DNA of 7,933 nt from Candidatus Atribacter alterifermentans. Its GTDB lineage: Bacteria; Atribacterota; Atribacteria; Atribacterales; Atribacteraceae. Where the stretch lies: the NCBI GenBank assembly GCA_012517635.1, contig JAAYUP010000079.1, forward strand, positions 1 through 7,933, in the 5' to 3' direction. This document shows positions 1 to 5,924 of the stretch, one piece after another (the stretch's first letter is position 1; every line of letters starts with the position of its first letter). The translations under genes were made by a program, and so were the position numbers. The notes beneath the pieces are model-generated. The model was not told the DNA's origin, did no database searches, and saw only the letters and a program-made list of their open reading frames with translations.

Positions 1-385
1 GATCATTTTCAGCGATATTTAAAATTTTTCCAATATTGGGAAGGTCGTTCCTCACTTCAATATTCAATACTTTGGTCTGAACTTGATAACCTTTCTCTGC
101 CATATCGTCATAAAAGGTCGAAAACTGCTGAATAAAACCATAATTAAACTTTGGGCGGGAAACAAATGTTCCTTTTCCTTTCTCTCGATTGAGAAGACCC
201 TCATAAGCTAATTCTTTAATGGCCTGACGGACGGTAGGACGACTGATTTTATATTTTTCTGATAATTCCCTTTCTGAAGGGATAATGTCTCCTGGTTTTA
301 AAACACCAGTTTCAATATCTTTCCGAATCATTTCTATTAATTGATAATAAAGAGGTATAGGGGTTTTACGATTTAAGGTTGACAC
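1..385 (-). CDS. GntR-family (HutC/UTRA subfamily) transcriptional regulator, C-terminus cut by window edge
   Basis: 128 codons of a cytoplasmic DNA-binding regulator are visible; the rest lies beyond position 1. Residues about 9-77 form a typical GntR winged helix-turn-helix: PLYYQLIEMIRKDI, then LKPGDIIPSERELSEKY, the recognition helix ISRPTVRQAIKEL, and the wing GLLNREKGKGTFVS. The following segment (FSTFYDDMAEKGYQVQTKVL) resembles the start of a UTRA ligand-binding domain, the sugar/amine-sensing module of HutC-type members such as DasR and NagR. The start is GTG at 385-383. An in-frame stop lies just upstream, a GGAGG (397-401) sits about 11 nt before it, and the first in-frame ATG would cut off part of the HTH. 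It has its own promoter and an operator-like palindrome and follows the sugar genes on the same strand, so it is probably an autoregulated local repressor. The effector cannot be inferred. Confidence 0.93.
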   Translation of the reverse strand, partial: MSTLNRKTPIPLYYQLIEMIRKDIETGVLKPGDIIPSERELSEKYKISRPTVRQAIKELAYEGLLNREKGKGTFVSRPKFNYGFIQQFSTFYDDMAEKGYQVQTKVLNIEVRNDLPNIGKILNIAEND

Positions 386-418
386 TCTAATTTAATCCTC
401 CAAAAAGGATGGAATAGG

Positions 419-440
419 TTAAGTGGTTAATACCACTTAA
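419..440. promoter_or_regulatory. Probable GntR/HutC operator (DasR/NagR dre-like inverted repeat)
   Basis: Perfect 9-bp arms, TTAAGTGGT (419-427) and ACCACTTAA (432-440), flank a 4-bp centre TAAT. The core AGTGGT-N4-ACCACT has the same arms and spacing as the dre sites of DasR and YvoA/NagR, HutC-subfamily regulators of amino-sugar use (consensus from memory: AGTGGTCTAGACCACT). It starts two bases downstream of the predicted -10 box, over the expected transcription start, a position that suits repression. Binding by the adjacent GntR protein is inferred. Confidence 0.75.
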
Positions 441-441
441 C

Positions 442-470
442 ATGATAATATAGTGCTTCCCCATAGTCAA
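442..470 (-). promoter_or_regulatory. Sigma-A/sigma-70-type promoter of the GntR gene
   Basis: On the minus strand, a -35 box TTGACT (465-470; 5 of 6 consensus) and a -10 box TATCAT (442-447; 5 of 6) are separated by exactly 17 bp. Transcription would begin around 434-437, inside the palindrome at 419-440, leaving a 5' leader of about 50 nt before the GTG start. This is the best-matching promoter in the window. It implies the regulator can be transcribed independently of the upstream dehydrogenase gene. Confidence 0.7.
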
Positions 471-532
471 GAATTCCAAACTTACGTTTCTTATCTTTTC
501 TCTTTTTATTTATAGAAATGAAAAAATATGAT

Positions 533-1696
533 TTATCTGATTTCAATTTCAATCATCTTGCCACTTTCAGCCGATTTGAGGCCAGCTTCTAAAACTTCAA
601 TGGCCTTCATACCATCATAGAAGTTGGGAGAAATCTTCTGATTATTCGCAATGGCATCAAGAAAGTCGGATACTGCATGAACAAATTCATGTTCATAACC
701 AATGATATGTCCTGAAGGCCACCAATGGGCAATATACGGATGGACACTCTCGGTGACTTGAATGGTTCGAAACCCTTGAACATATTCAGGATCATCAACT
801 GAGAAATACTGTAATTCATTCATCCTTTCCAAATCAAAAAGAATACTTCCTTTGCTCCCATATATTTCAAAATAATTAAAGTTTTTTCTTCCGGTTGCAA
901 AACGAGATGAATCAAAAGAACCTAAAGCTCCATTCTGAAATTCAACGACCATGAAGGCAGCATCATCAACGGTAACCTCTCCTTTTTGCTGGCTTTGAAC
1001 AGCAGCTTTAAAGGTTGTGACTGATTTCTCGTCAGGAAGAGGTCTCTCCTTAATAAAGGTGGTTTTCATTCCCATTACTTTTTTGATATCCCCCACTAAA
1101 AATCGAGCTAAGTCAACACTATGAGAATTTAAATCCCACTGTGGTCCACCACCAGCCAATTCTTTGCGGAGATGCCAGGTTAGAGGGAAATCGGGATTAA
1201 TTATCCATGATTGAAGATAGGCTCCCCGCCAATGAAATATTTGACCAATTTTCCCTTCATCAATGAGTTGCTTCGCCAATCCAATAGCTGGGCATCGACG
1301 GTAATTAAAATTAATATAATGAATCACCCCGGCTTTTTCAGCAGCTTCGTACATTTCCTTTGACTGTTTATAGGTTAAAGCTGGTGGTTTTTCACAAAAA
1401 ATATGCTTGCCATTTTCCGCAGCTGCTATTGCAATATCATGGTGAAGATGAGGAGGAATTGAAATATCGATAATATCGATATCTTTTCGGGTAACGACTT
1501 TTTCCCAATCGGTTTCAATTTCCTCCCATCCCCATTTATTAGCGAATTCTCTTAAAGGCTCAGCATGTCTTCCACATACTACCTTTTTGACCGGTTGGAG
1601 ACTTAAATCAAAAAAAAGAGGGGCTTTAATCCAAGCATTACTATGGACCTTCCCCATAAACTTATATCCAATTAAGGCTACATTTATTTTTTTCAT
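533..1696 (-). CDS. Gfo/Idh/MocA-family NAD(P)-dependent sugar dehydrogenase
   Basis: A 387-residue cytoplasmic oxidoreductase, normal length for the family, which oxidises or reduces a sugar or cyclitol hydroxyl using NAD(P). The N-terminal Rossmann fold (about 1-125) begins INVALIGYKFMGKVHSNAW; the nucleotide-binding loop reads GYKFMG, with Lys12 where classical GxGxxG has Gly, which I recall as common in one branch of the family. The family signature EKP is at 102-104 (CEKPPALTY), with Lys103 the usual catalytic lysine. The C-terminal domain has the GGG-WDLNSHSVDL segment (182-196), whose Asp188 and His192 match the active-site D-x3-H pair. Start ATG 1696 has AGGAGG (1705-1710) eight bases upstream. 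It follows the isomerase-like gene by 34 bp on the same strand and is probably co-transcribed with it. The substrate is not determined; myo-inositol, a hexose or a glycoside are all possible. Confidence 0.93.
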   Translation of the reverse strand: MKKINVALIGYKFMGKVHSNAWIKAPLFFDLSLQPVKKVVCGRHAEPLREFANKWGWEEIETDWEKVVTRKDIDIIDISIPPHLHHDIAIAAAENGKHIFCEKPPALTYKQSKEMYEAAEKAGVIHYINFNYRRCPAIGLAKQLIDEGKIGQIFHWRGAYLQSWIINPDFPLTWHLRKELAGGGPQWDLNSHSVDLARFLVGDIKKVMGMKTTFIKERPLPDEKSVTTFKAAVQSQQKGEVTVDDAAFMVVEFQNGALGSFDSSRFATGRKNFNYFEIYGSKGSILFDLERMNELQYFSVDDPEYVQGFRTIQVTESVHPYIAHWWPSGHIIGYEHEFVHAVSDFLDAIANNQKISPNFYDGMKAIEVLEAGLKSAESGKMIEIEIR

Positions 1697-1730
1697 GGAA
1701 TAAACCTCCTTATCATTTATTTCATTTGGT

Positions 1731-3050
1731 TCATGTTAAAACATCAATTCCAAATTTAAAAACAGAGGCAAATACTTCTAATTCTGCTCGATGATGCCCG
1801 ATTAAAACACAATTATGATGGGAATAGAGCTTATTCATTAAAAGGTGACCATCGGGAATCCGAATCAAAGCACCGTTTCGACAATCAGAACCAGGATATT
1901 GAACATATTTTTCCAAATATCCCTCTACAACGAATAAAGAAGAAAGTGATGGGTCAATTTTTGCTAAGGTAACCTTCCCTTCAGGAAATCTCGCATCAAT
2001 GACAGTTGCATCTTCATGAACAATTTCAAGAACTTTTGGTCTTAATTTCCATTCATGAGAAAAAGAACGAGGAATGAATCCAAAATATCCACAATGAGCG
2101 ACTAAGAGATGATCATCGGGGTCTTGAATCTCAGGGAAAGAATCAATCTTTTCGTGTTTTAAAGCAGCCATTCCCATCAAAAAAGGATAAATATTACTCA
2201 TCATAATTGGGGTTTCTAATATATTATAAAGCAAGTATTGGGTGAGTAAGGACAATGTATCGGCTTCACAAGCCCACATGATTCCCTTTTCTTGAAATAA
2301 CAAATCCCACGCCAAACAGGGAGTAGTGTTAAAATAATAAGACTCATTTAAACAGTTCGTCCCAATTCCTTTTATCGTTGCATCCCCGTTAATTTCTTTT
2401 TTAACAGCAAGATAAAGCTTGAGGGCATTTTGAAGAGCCCGATCTGATACATTTTCTATAGGTATCCTTAAATTATTTTTAGCCTTTGCAACTTCTTCTT
2501 CAGGTATTTTCTTAACTTCTTCCGCTAATTGTTTAAGGCTTTTTCGAATTATTTTAATACCAAATTTTTGATTGATTTGTTCAGTACATTCATTCTCCCA
2601 CCAATAAAAACGTTTAAATATACTGGCTTGCATGCCTTCTCCGGGATTTTCCTGAAAAATAAGAAATTTGATGCTTTTCATTTCTCTTTTTAGGGCTAAG
2701 CATTTGAGGATTTTTTTTGACATTTCAATATTATAAGGAGCAAAAACTTCAAGTCCTTTCATTTTTAAATAACTCACCACTTCCCAGTCCCACATAGAAA
2801 CTGTACCGAATTCTGAGGTTATGACTAAAATTGGAAGCTTTATATTTTTGAAAAAATCAATTTTCCGATAAGCTTCTCCTAATATTTGAGGAAAAATCAC
2901 TGCATCAGCTTCGGGTAGTTTTTCTCCAAGTGGGATAGGATTTAACAAATCAACCTCCTCTTTAAAGAGCGTTTCCAAATTGCTCATTTGCTGATAAAAC
3001 TCATCATCGGGGCTCGATTTAAGATAAAGAGGAACTAATTTTGCTTTCAA
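1731..3050 (-). CDS. L-fucose/L-arabinose isomerase-like protein
   Basis: A roughly 439-residue cytoplasmic protein resembling the FucI/AraA superfamily of metal-dependent aldose-ketose isomerases. The C-terminal half is the more recognisable: PCLAWDLLFQEKG followed by MWACEADTLSLLTQYLL (Glu262 and Asp264 candidate metal/active-site residues), AHCGYFGF (His319), and a closing segment rich in His (SHHNC, IGHHRAEL) ending in FKFGIDVL. It is shorter than typical FucI (about 590) or AraA (about 500), and the N-terminal half is divergent, so the substrate and even activity are uncertain. The start chosen is TTG 3050, giving MKAKLVPLYL: GGAGG (3060-3064) lies nine bases upstream. The frame stays open to TTG 3083 and ATG 3080, but these have no ribosome site and would place the good one inside the gene. 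It is first in a two-gene unit with the dehydrogenase and divergent from the epimerase gene. Confidence 0.78.
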   Translation of the reverse strand: MKAKLVPLYLKSSPDDEFYQQMSNLETLFKEEVDLLNPIPLGEKLPEADAVIFPQILGEAYRKIDFFKNIKLPILVITSEFGTVSMWDWEVVSYLKMKGLEVFAPYNIEMSKKILKCLALKREMKSIKFLIFQENPGEGMQASIFKRFYWWENECTEQINQKFGIKIIRKSLKQLAEEVKKIPEEEVAKAKNNLRIPIENVSDRALQNALKLYLAVKKEINGDATIKGIGTNCLNESYYFNTTPCLAWDLLFQEKGIMWACEADTLSLLTQYLLYNILETPIMMSNIYPFLMGMAALKHEKIDSFPEIQDPDDHLLVAHCGYFGFIPRSFSHEWKLRPKVLEIVHEDATVIDARFPEGKVTLAKIDPSLSSLFVVEGYLEKYVQYPGSDCRNGALIRIPDGHLLMNKLYSHHNCVLIGHHRAELEVFASVFKFGIDVLT

Positions 3051-3088
3051 AACTGCAACCCTCCCTTCTTTTTGACACATCAATATTT

Positions 3089-3122
3089 AATTTGTTAATT
3101 TTTTAAAAAATTATGACAAATT
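3089..3122. repeat. Imperfect 34-bp AT-rich palindrome in the leader of the isomerase-like gene
   Basis: An 18-bp perfect palindrome (TAATTTTTT/AAAAAATTA, 3096-3113) is flanked by AATTTGT (3089-3095) and ACAAATT (3116-3122), which pair with each other across a 2-base asymmetry (TG at 3114-3115). It lies about 40-70 bases upstream of the isomerase-like start codon. It could be an operator, or a weak RNA hairpin in the leader. Chance symmetry in AT-rich DNA is also possible, though the continued flanking match makes that less likely. Confidence 0.4.
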
Positions 3123-3217
3123 TCCTATTAAAAGGTTCGGAAAAACTCTTTAGTTTCTTTTCCAATAATTTTAATTATTTTACCAATTCATGATAAAAAA
3201 GAGTATATTATGACCCT

Positions 3218-3237
3218 TATTTTTGAATTCAAAAATA
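3218..3237. promoter_or_regulatory. Perfect 20-bp palindrome, candidate operator between divergent genes
   Basis: The half-site TATTTTTGAA is followed directly by its exact complement TTCAAAAATA, with no spacer. It lies near the middle of the divergent intergenic region, about 85 bp from the epimerase start and about 170 bp from the isomerase-like start, so one bound dimer could affect both promoters. It does not resemble the dre-like site beside the GntR gene, so a different regulator would be needed. Its function is inferred only from symmetry and position. Confidence 0.45.
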
Positions 3238-3320
3238 TATGAATATGAAAAAGAAAGAAAAGTAAACTTTTCTGTTGGTTTCGGTTAAAATTGAACAAAT
3301 TGAAAAAAGGTGGTGATTAT

Positions 3321-4283
3321 ATGAAGCTCCAAAATTTCCAAATGAAGGATAACTTAGTTATTCAGAAATTTATTGAAAAACGAAAAAAAAGCCATTGGAA
3401 AACTCGATTAAATTTATCCTGGAGTAATTGGGGATTTGGCATCGAACCATTTGAAACCTCTTGTGCCCGATTGGCAAAGCATAATATCCACTATATTGAA
3501 TTACATGGAAATAAGTATGGACCTGACTTGGGTTATAAAGCCAAAGAAATACGTCCAATTTTAGATGATTATGGAATTAAAGTTGGAGGAATTTGCGGCA
3601 TGGTTTCTCCAGAATCGGAGCTTTCAAGTAACAAACCCCATATTACTCAGAGGTCAATTGATTATTTTCGACGACATATCGAATTTTGTGCCGAGATGGG
3701 CGGTAAATATATTCTATTCGCACCTGGAGCAGTTGGTCGACCTCAAAAGTACGATGATAGTGAATTTTACCGAGCTGGTGATGCCATTCGTATTCTTGCT
3801 GATGACTTTCAAAAACATGGAATCCGAGCAGCGATTGAACCAGTCAGAGCTGCAGAGGTAAGTTTTTGCCATACCTTTAAAGAAGCAAAAGCACTGATCG
3901 ATTACATTAATCATCCTGGTGTTCAACACATAGGAGGCGATCTTTATCACATGTTAGTGGGCGAGGACCATATCGGAACCACCATCATTGAATATGGAGA
4001 TTCCTTAACCAATCTCCACACTGCTGATACTCAAAGAGGTGCGCTGGGGAATGGATTCCTCGATATTGATATAGTTATCATGGCTCTCTATATCATTGGG
4101 TACAACAATGAATCCTGCTTTGTTACTCCTGAACCGTTAGGACCCGGTGGAGACCCCTATCCTGCTATGTGGGGAAAACCGGACCCAGAAAGTTTAGACA
4201 AGTTGGTTCAACAAACTGCCAATTACTTCTATGAAAGAGAAGAAATTATTTTATCGGCAATTGATGAAGAGTTATTACGATAA
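3321..4283 (+). CDS. Sugar (phosphate) epimerase/isomerase, xylose-isomerase-like TIM barrel
   Basis: A 320-residue cytoplasmic TIM-barrel protein of the AP_endonuc_2 / D-tagatose 3-epimerase-like superfamily, which moves or inverts groups on sugars using a divalent metal. The four expected metal ligands are visible: Glu173 (AAIEP), Asp207 (IGGDLYHM), His233 (NLHTAD) and Glu271 (TPEPLGP). Their spacing (34, 26 and 38) is close to that in D-tagatose 3-epimerase (33, 26, 35, from memory). The barrel starts near residue 30 (RLNLSWSNWGFG), after a charged leader of about 28 residues. Start ATG 3321 is preceded by AGGTGGTGAT (3308-3317), an almost complete anti-16S match; TTG 3291 would lengthen the protein by ten residues across that ribosome site. 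It is divergent from the isomerase-like/dehydrogenase pair. The substrate is unknown; it could be a free ketose, an inositol derivative or a 3-keto-glycoside. Confidence 0.9.
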   Translation: MKLQNFQMKDNLVIQKFIEKRKKSHWKTRLNLSWSNWGFGIEPFETSCARLAKHNIHYIELHGNKYGPDLGYKAKEIRPILDDYGIKVGGICGMVSPESELSSNKPHITQRSIDYFRRHIEFCAEMGGKYILFAPGAVGRPQKYDDSEFYRAGDAIRILADDFQKHGIRAAIEPVRAAEVSFCHTFKEAKALIDYINHPGVQHIGGDLYHMLVGEDHIGTTIIEYGDSLTNLHTADTQRGALGNGFLDIDIVIMALYIIGYNNESCFVTPEPLGPGGDPYPAMWGKPDPESLDKLVQQTANYFYEREEIILSAIDEELLR

Positions 4284-4332
4284 AATTGTTAAAGGAGACG
4301 GTAGATATACTTTGCCGTCTCCTTTAACAATT
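4284..4332. terminator. Bidirectional intrinsic terminator between convergent genes
   Basis: A perfect 18-bp inverted repeat (4284-4301 and 4315-4332; GC-rich part GGAGACGG/CCGTCTCC) encloses a 13-nt loop. On the plus strand the stem is followed by CAATTTTT, and on the minus strand by TTTTATCG, so each strand has at least a short T-run. It starts immediately after the epimerase stop codon and ends 7 bp before the stop codon of the convergent URO-D-like gene, so it can end transcripts from both sides. Confidence 0.9.
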
Positions 4333-4339
4333 CAATTTT

Positions 4340-5572
4340 TTAAGTGGTATGAATCGCATGAAACATTGCTTCGATATTTTCTGGAGGAACATTCGCCATT
4401 ATGTTATGGATTTGCTGAAATACAAAACCACCCCCGGGAGCAAGAATTCTCACTCTTTCCCGAACATCTTGAGCTACTTGCTCAGGCGTTCCAATCCCTA
4501 AAACATCCCGAGTGTTACATCCTCCTCCCCAAAAAACCATATCCTTTCCAAATTCTCTTTTTAATCGTTCAGGTTCCATGTCTTTGCAAGTGGTTTGCAC
4601 CGGATTAATAATGTCTAAACCTGCTTCAATAAAACTTGGTATGAGCGGATAAACCCCACCACAACAATGGAGCATAACCTTGACATTGGCTAATTTTTTT
4701 GCCCGATTCCAAAGAAGACTATGACGAGGTTTAAGAAACGTATCATACATCTTTTTAGAGATTTGAGGCCCGGTTTGCATCCCTAAGTCATCCCCAAACT
4801 GAATTATATCAATGTATTCGCCCACGGCTGAAAGGTACTTTTCTAAGTTGTTTAAATGATATTCAACCAGTTGGTCTAAAAAGTGGTGGGTTTGTTCTGG
4901 CTCCGATGCTAACATCATAAACCAATTATCAGCACGAAAAAGAAACTGAGGGATTTCATGAAGGTTACCACCAAAGAGGCCCACAATTGCCCGATCGGTC
5001 GATTCACGAAGTTTCTTAGCTCCTTCTTTCAATTTTTGAAGACCTTCCGAATCATATTCCAAGGGAGCAGGTGGACCCGATAGTTTATTCCACATCGATT
5101 TTTCAAAAGCTGCGTCAAAATCGACTGATTTTAGATCCTTTACTCCGAGTAAGGGGAAATATATTTGATCAAAATAAAGCGAACCTTTCGGTTGAGTAGC
5201 AATCCGAGTCCCATCATCGGAGCAGGCATACCAATTACCATTTTCCTTGATTAAATTGATATGAACTGGTATTTTACAAGGAGTACCATCGGGCAGTTCC
5301 CACTCTTTCCAATATTCTTTCTCCAGACCAAAACCACGACCCAATTCAATAACATCTACCTGAAAACGATCTAACACTTCTGGTTCGATTATGGCTAATT
5401 GTTGAGGAATGTCGTAAACATAGATATCTCCACTGGTTATTCCTAAATACTTTTTTAAGCGCGCATAAGCAATTGCCATAATACCGCTGGATCGATGACC
5501 ACCAAAGTCAACTGCGACCCGATCTGGCTCCCGATGGTTAATTGCAGCCAAGACTCTATCCCTAGGTGTCAT
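4340..5572 (-). CDS. Uroporphyrinogen decarboxylase (URO-D) family protein, probable methyltransferase-like
   Basis: A 410-residue cytoplasmic TIM-barrel protein of the URO-D superfamily. It begins MTPRDRVLAAINHREPDRV, the usual opening of the non-heme branch, and lacks the RQAGR-type segment of true HemE. Residues (from ATG) H302-C303-C304 in LHCCGGVYPL and Cys352 in GGGCNTRDVLG match the H-x-C...C zinc site of MtaA/MtbA-type cobalamin methyltransferases, which activate a thiol acceptor. FGDDLGMQTGPQIS (259-272) is also family-typical. Start ATG 5572 is preferred over in-frame GTG 5581, because GAGGA sits 9-11 bases before the ATG but abuts the GTG. No corrinoid protein or activating ATPase is nearby. 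The gene converges on the epimerase and lies downstream of the permeases. Demethylation or methyl transfer on a sugar-derived compound is inference; the true reaction is unknown. Confidence 0.87.
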   Translation of the reverse strand: MTPRDRVLAAINHREPDRVAVDFGGHRSSGIMAIAYARLKKYLGITSGDIYVYDIPQQLAIIEPEVLDRFQVDVIELGRGFGLEKEYWKEWELPDGTPCKIPVHINLIKENGNWYACSDDGTRIATQPKGSLYFDQIYFPLLGVKDLKSVDFDAAFEKSMWNKLSGPPAPLEYDSEGLQKLKEGAKKLRESTDRAIVGLFGGNLHEIPQFLFRADNWFMMLASEPEQTHHFLDQLVEYHLNNLEKYLSAVGEYIDIIQFGDDLGMQTGPQISKKMYDTFLKPRHSLLWNRAKKLANVKVMLHCCGGVYPLIPSFIEAGLDIINPVQTTCKDMEPERLKREFGKDMVFWGGGCNTRDVLGIGTPEQVAQDVRERVRILAPGGGFVFQQIHNIMANVPPENIEAMFHAIHTT

Positions 5573-5924
5573 AGCCTTCACTTCCTCATTGAATTTATTT
5601 TATTAGTCCTCTCCTTGTTTATTATCTTAACATGTATTAAATAAACAAAAGTATAATTGATATAGTTTTTAATAAAAAAATTTACTATAAAAACCAAGCT
5701 TTTTGATTTCTGAATTATAAAATGCAAAATCGCAGCATTCTAAAAAATTACCTTGCCCTTTATGTAATTTTTAATAATGTGATAATAATCAACTCTGCAA
5801 AAATTACTTCAATAAATATTGAGTACAAATTCATTACCAGTTTTTTGTCAGGATCAGTTTTTATAGAATCCATGTCAAGAATTAAATAATAACAACAAAA
5901 AACCTCTCATTTCTACATTTCATA
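5573..5924. other. AT-rich intergenic region between permease operon and URO-D-like gene
   Basis: About 350 bp without a credible coding frame on either strand. It contains an inverted repeat near the URO-D-like gene (5615-5648, annotated separately) and an AT-rich hairpin with arms AAAAATTAC/GTAATTTTT (5743-5751 and 5764-5772, 12-nt loop). The hairpin's minus-strand continuation is not a clean T-run, so it is only a weak terminator candidate for the permease transcript. A perfect minus-strand TATAAT (5714-5719) has a poor -35 partner. The length and these signals suggest the URO-D-like gene has its own promoter. Confidence 0.6.
5615..5648 (-). promoter_or_regulatory. Inverted repeat overlapping possible promoter of the URO-D-like gene
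   Basis: Perfect 9-bp arms TTGTTTATT (5615-5623) and AATAAACAA (5640-5648) flank 16 bp with ACATGT near the centre. Read on the minus strand, TTGTTT (5643-5648, weak -35) and GATAAT (5621-5626, 5 of 6 for -10) are 16 bp apart, so the repeat would cover the promoter. The start codon is about 43 bases beyond the repeat. A regulatory role is plausible but rests on symmetry and location only. Confidence 0.35.

Larger units (their letters stand above)
3051..3320. other. Divergent intergenic control region
   Basis: About 270 bp of very AT-rich DNA separates the minus-strand isomerase-like gene from the plus-strand epimerase gene, so promoters for both should lie here. No -35/-10 pair on either strand is close enough to consensus to call. 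The region holds two notable symmetric sequences, annotated separately, and a smaller one with arms AATAATT/AATTATT (3164-3179). No AGTGGT-type operator is present, so there is no visible sign that the GntR protein binds here. Confidence 0.7.

Noticed and set aside
607..819. Minus-strand open frame inside the dehydrogenase gene
   Set aside because: It is an alternative frame of a clearly coding region, with no family resemblance.
3565..3861. Plus-strand open frame within the epimerase gene
   Set aside because: It is fully inside a gene with all catalytic residues intact, in a different frame and without a ribosome site; a chance frame.
3370..3950. Minus-strand open frames (3370-3558 and 3714-3950) antisense to the epimerase
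   Set aside because: Both are short, have no family resemblance, and are fully covered by the real gene on the other strand.
4341..4350. AAGTGGTAT near the end of the URO-D-like gene as a second GntR operator
   Set aside because: Only one half-site is present, with no ACCACTT partner at the right spacing, and it lies at the 3' end of a coding region.
4231..4608. Plus-strand open frame running from the epimerase end through the terminator
   Set aside because: It overlaps the epimerase in another frame, crosses the terminator stem and lies antisense to the well-supported URO-D-like gene; its product looks like no family I recognise.
4340..5572. Heme-biosynthesis uroporphyrinogen decarboxylase (HemE)
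   Set aside because: The N-terminal arginine-rich segment typical of HemE is missing, while a methyltransferase-type H-x-C...C site is present, and the neighbours are sugar genes, not heme genes.
5581..5592. Four-codon minus-strand mini-ORF (ATG AGG AAG TGA) before the URO-D-like gene, suggesting a leader peptide
   Set aside because: The good AGGAGAGG upstream is about 18 bases from its ATG, too far, and a three-residue peptide gives no basis for an attenuation claim.
5873..5878. Perfect minus-strand TTGACA as a -35 box in the gap after the permease operon
   Set aside because: The hexamer 17 bp further on is GATCCT and neighbouring spacings are no better, so there is no convincing -10.
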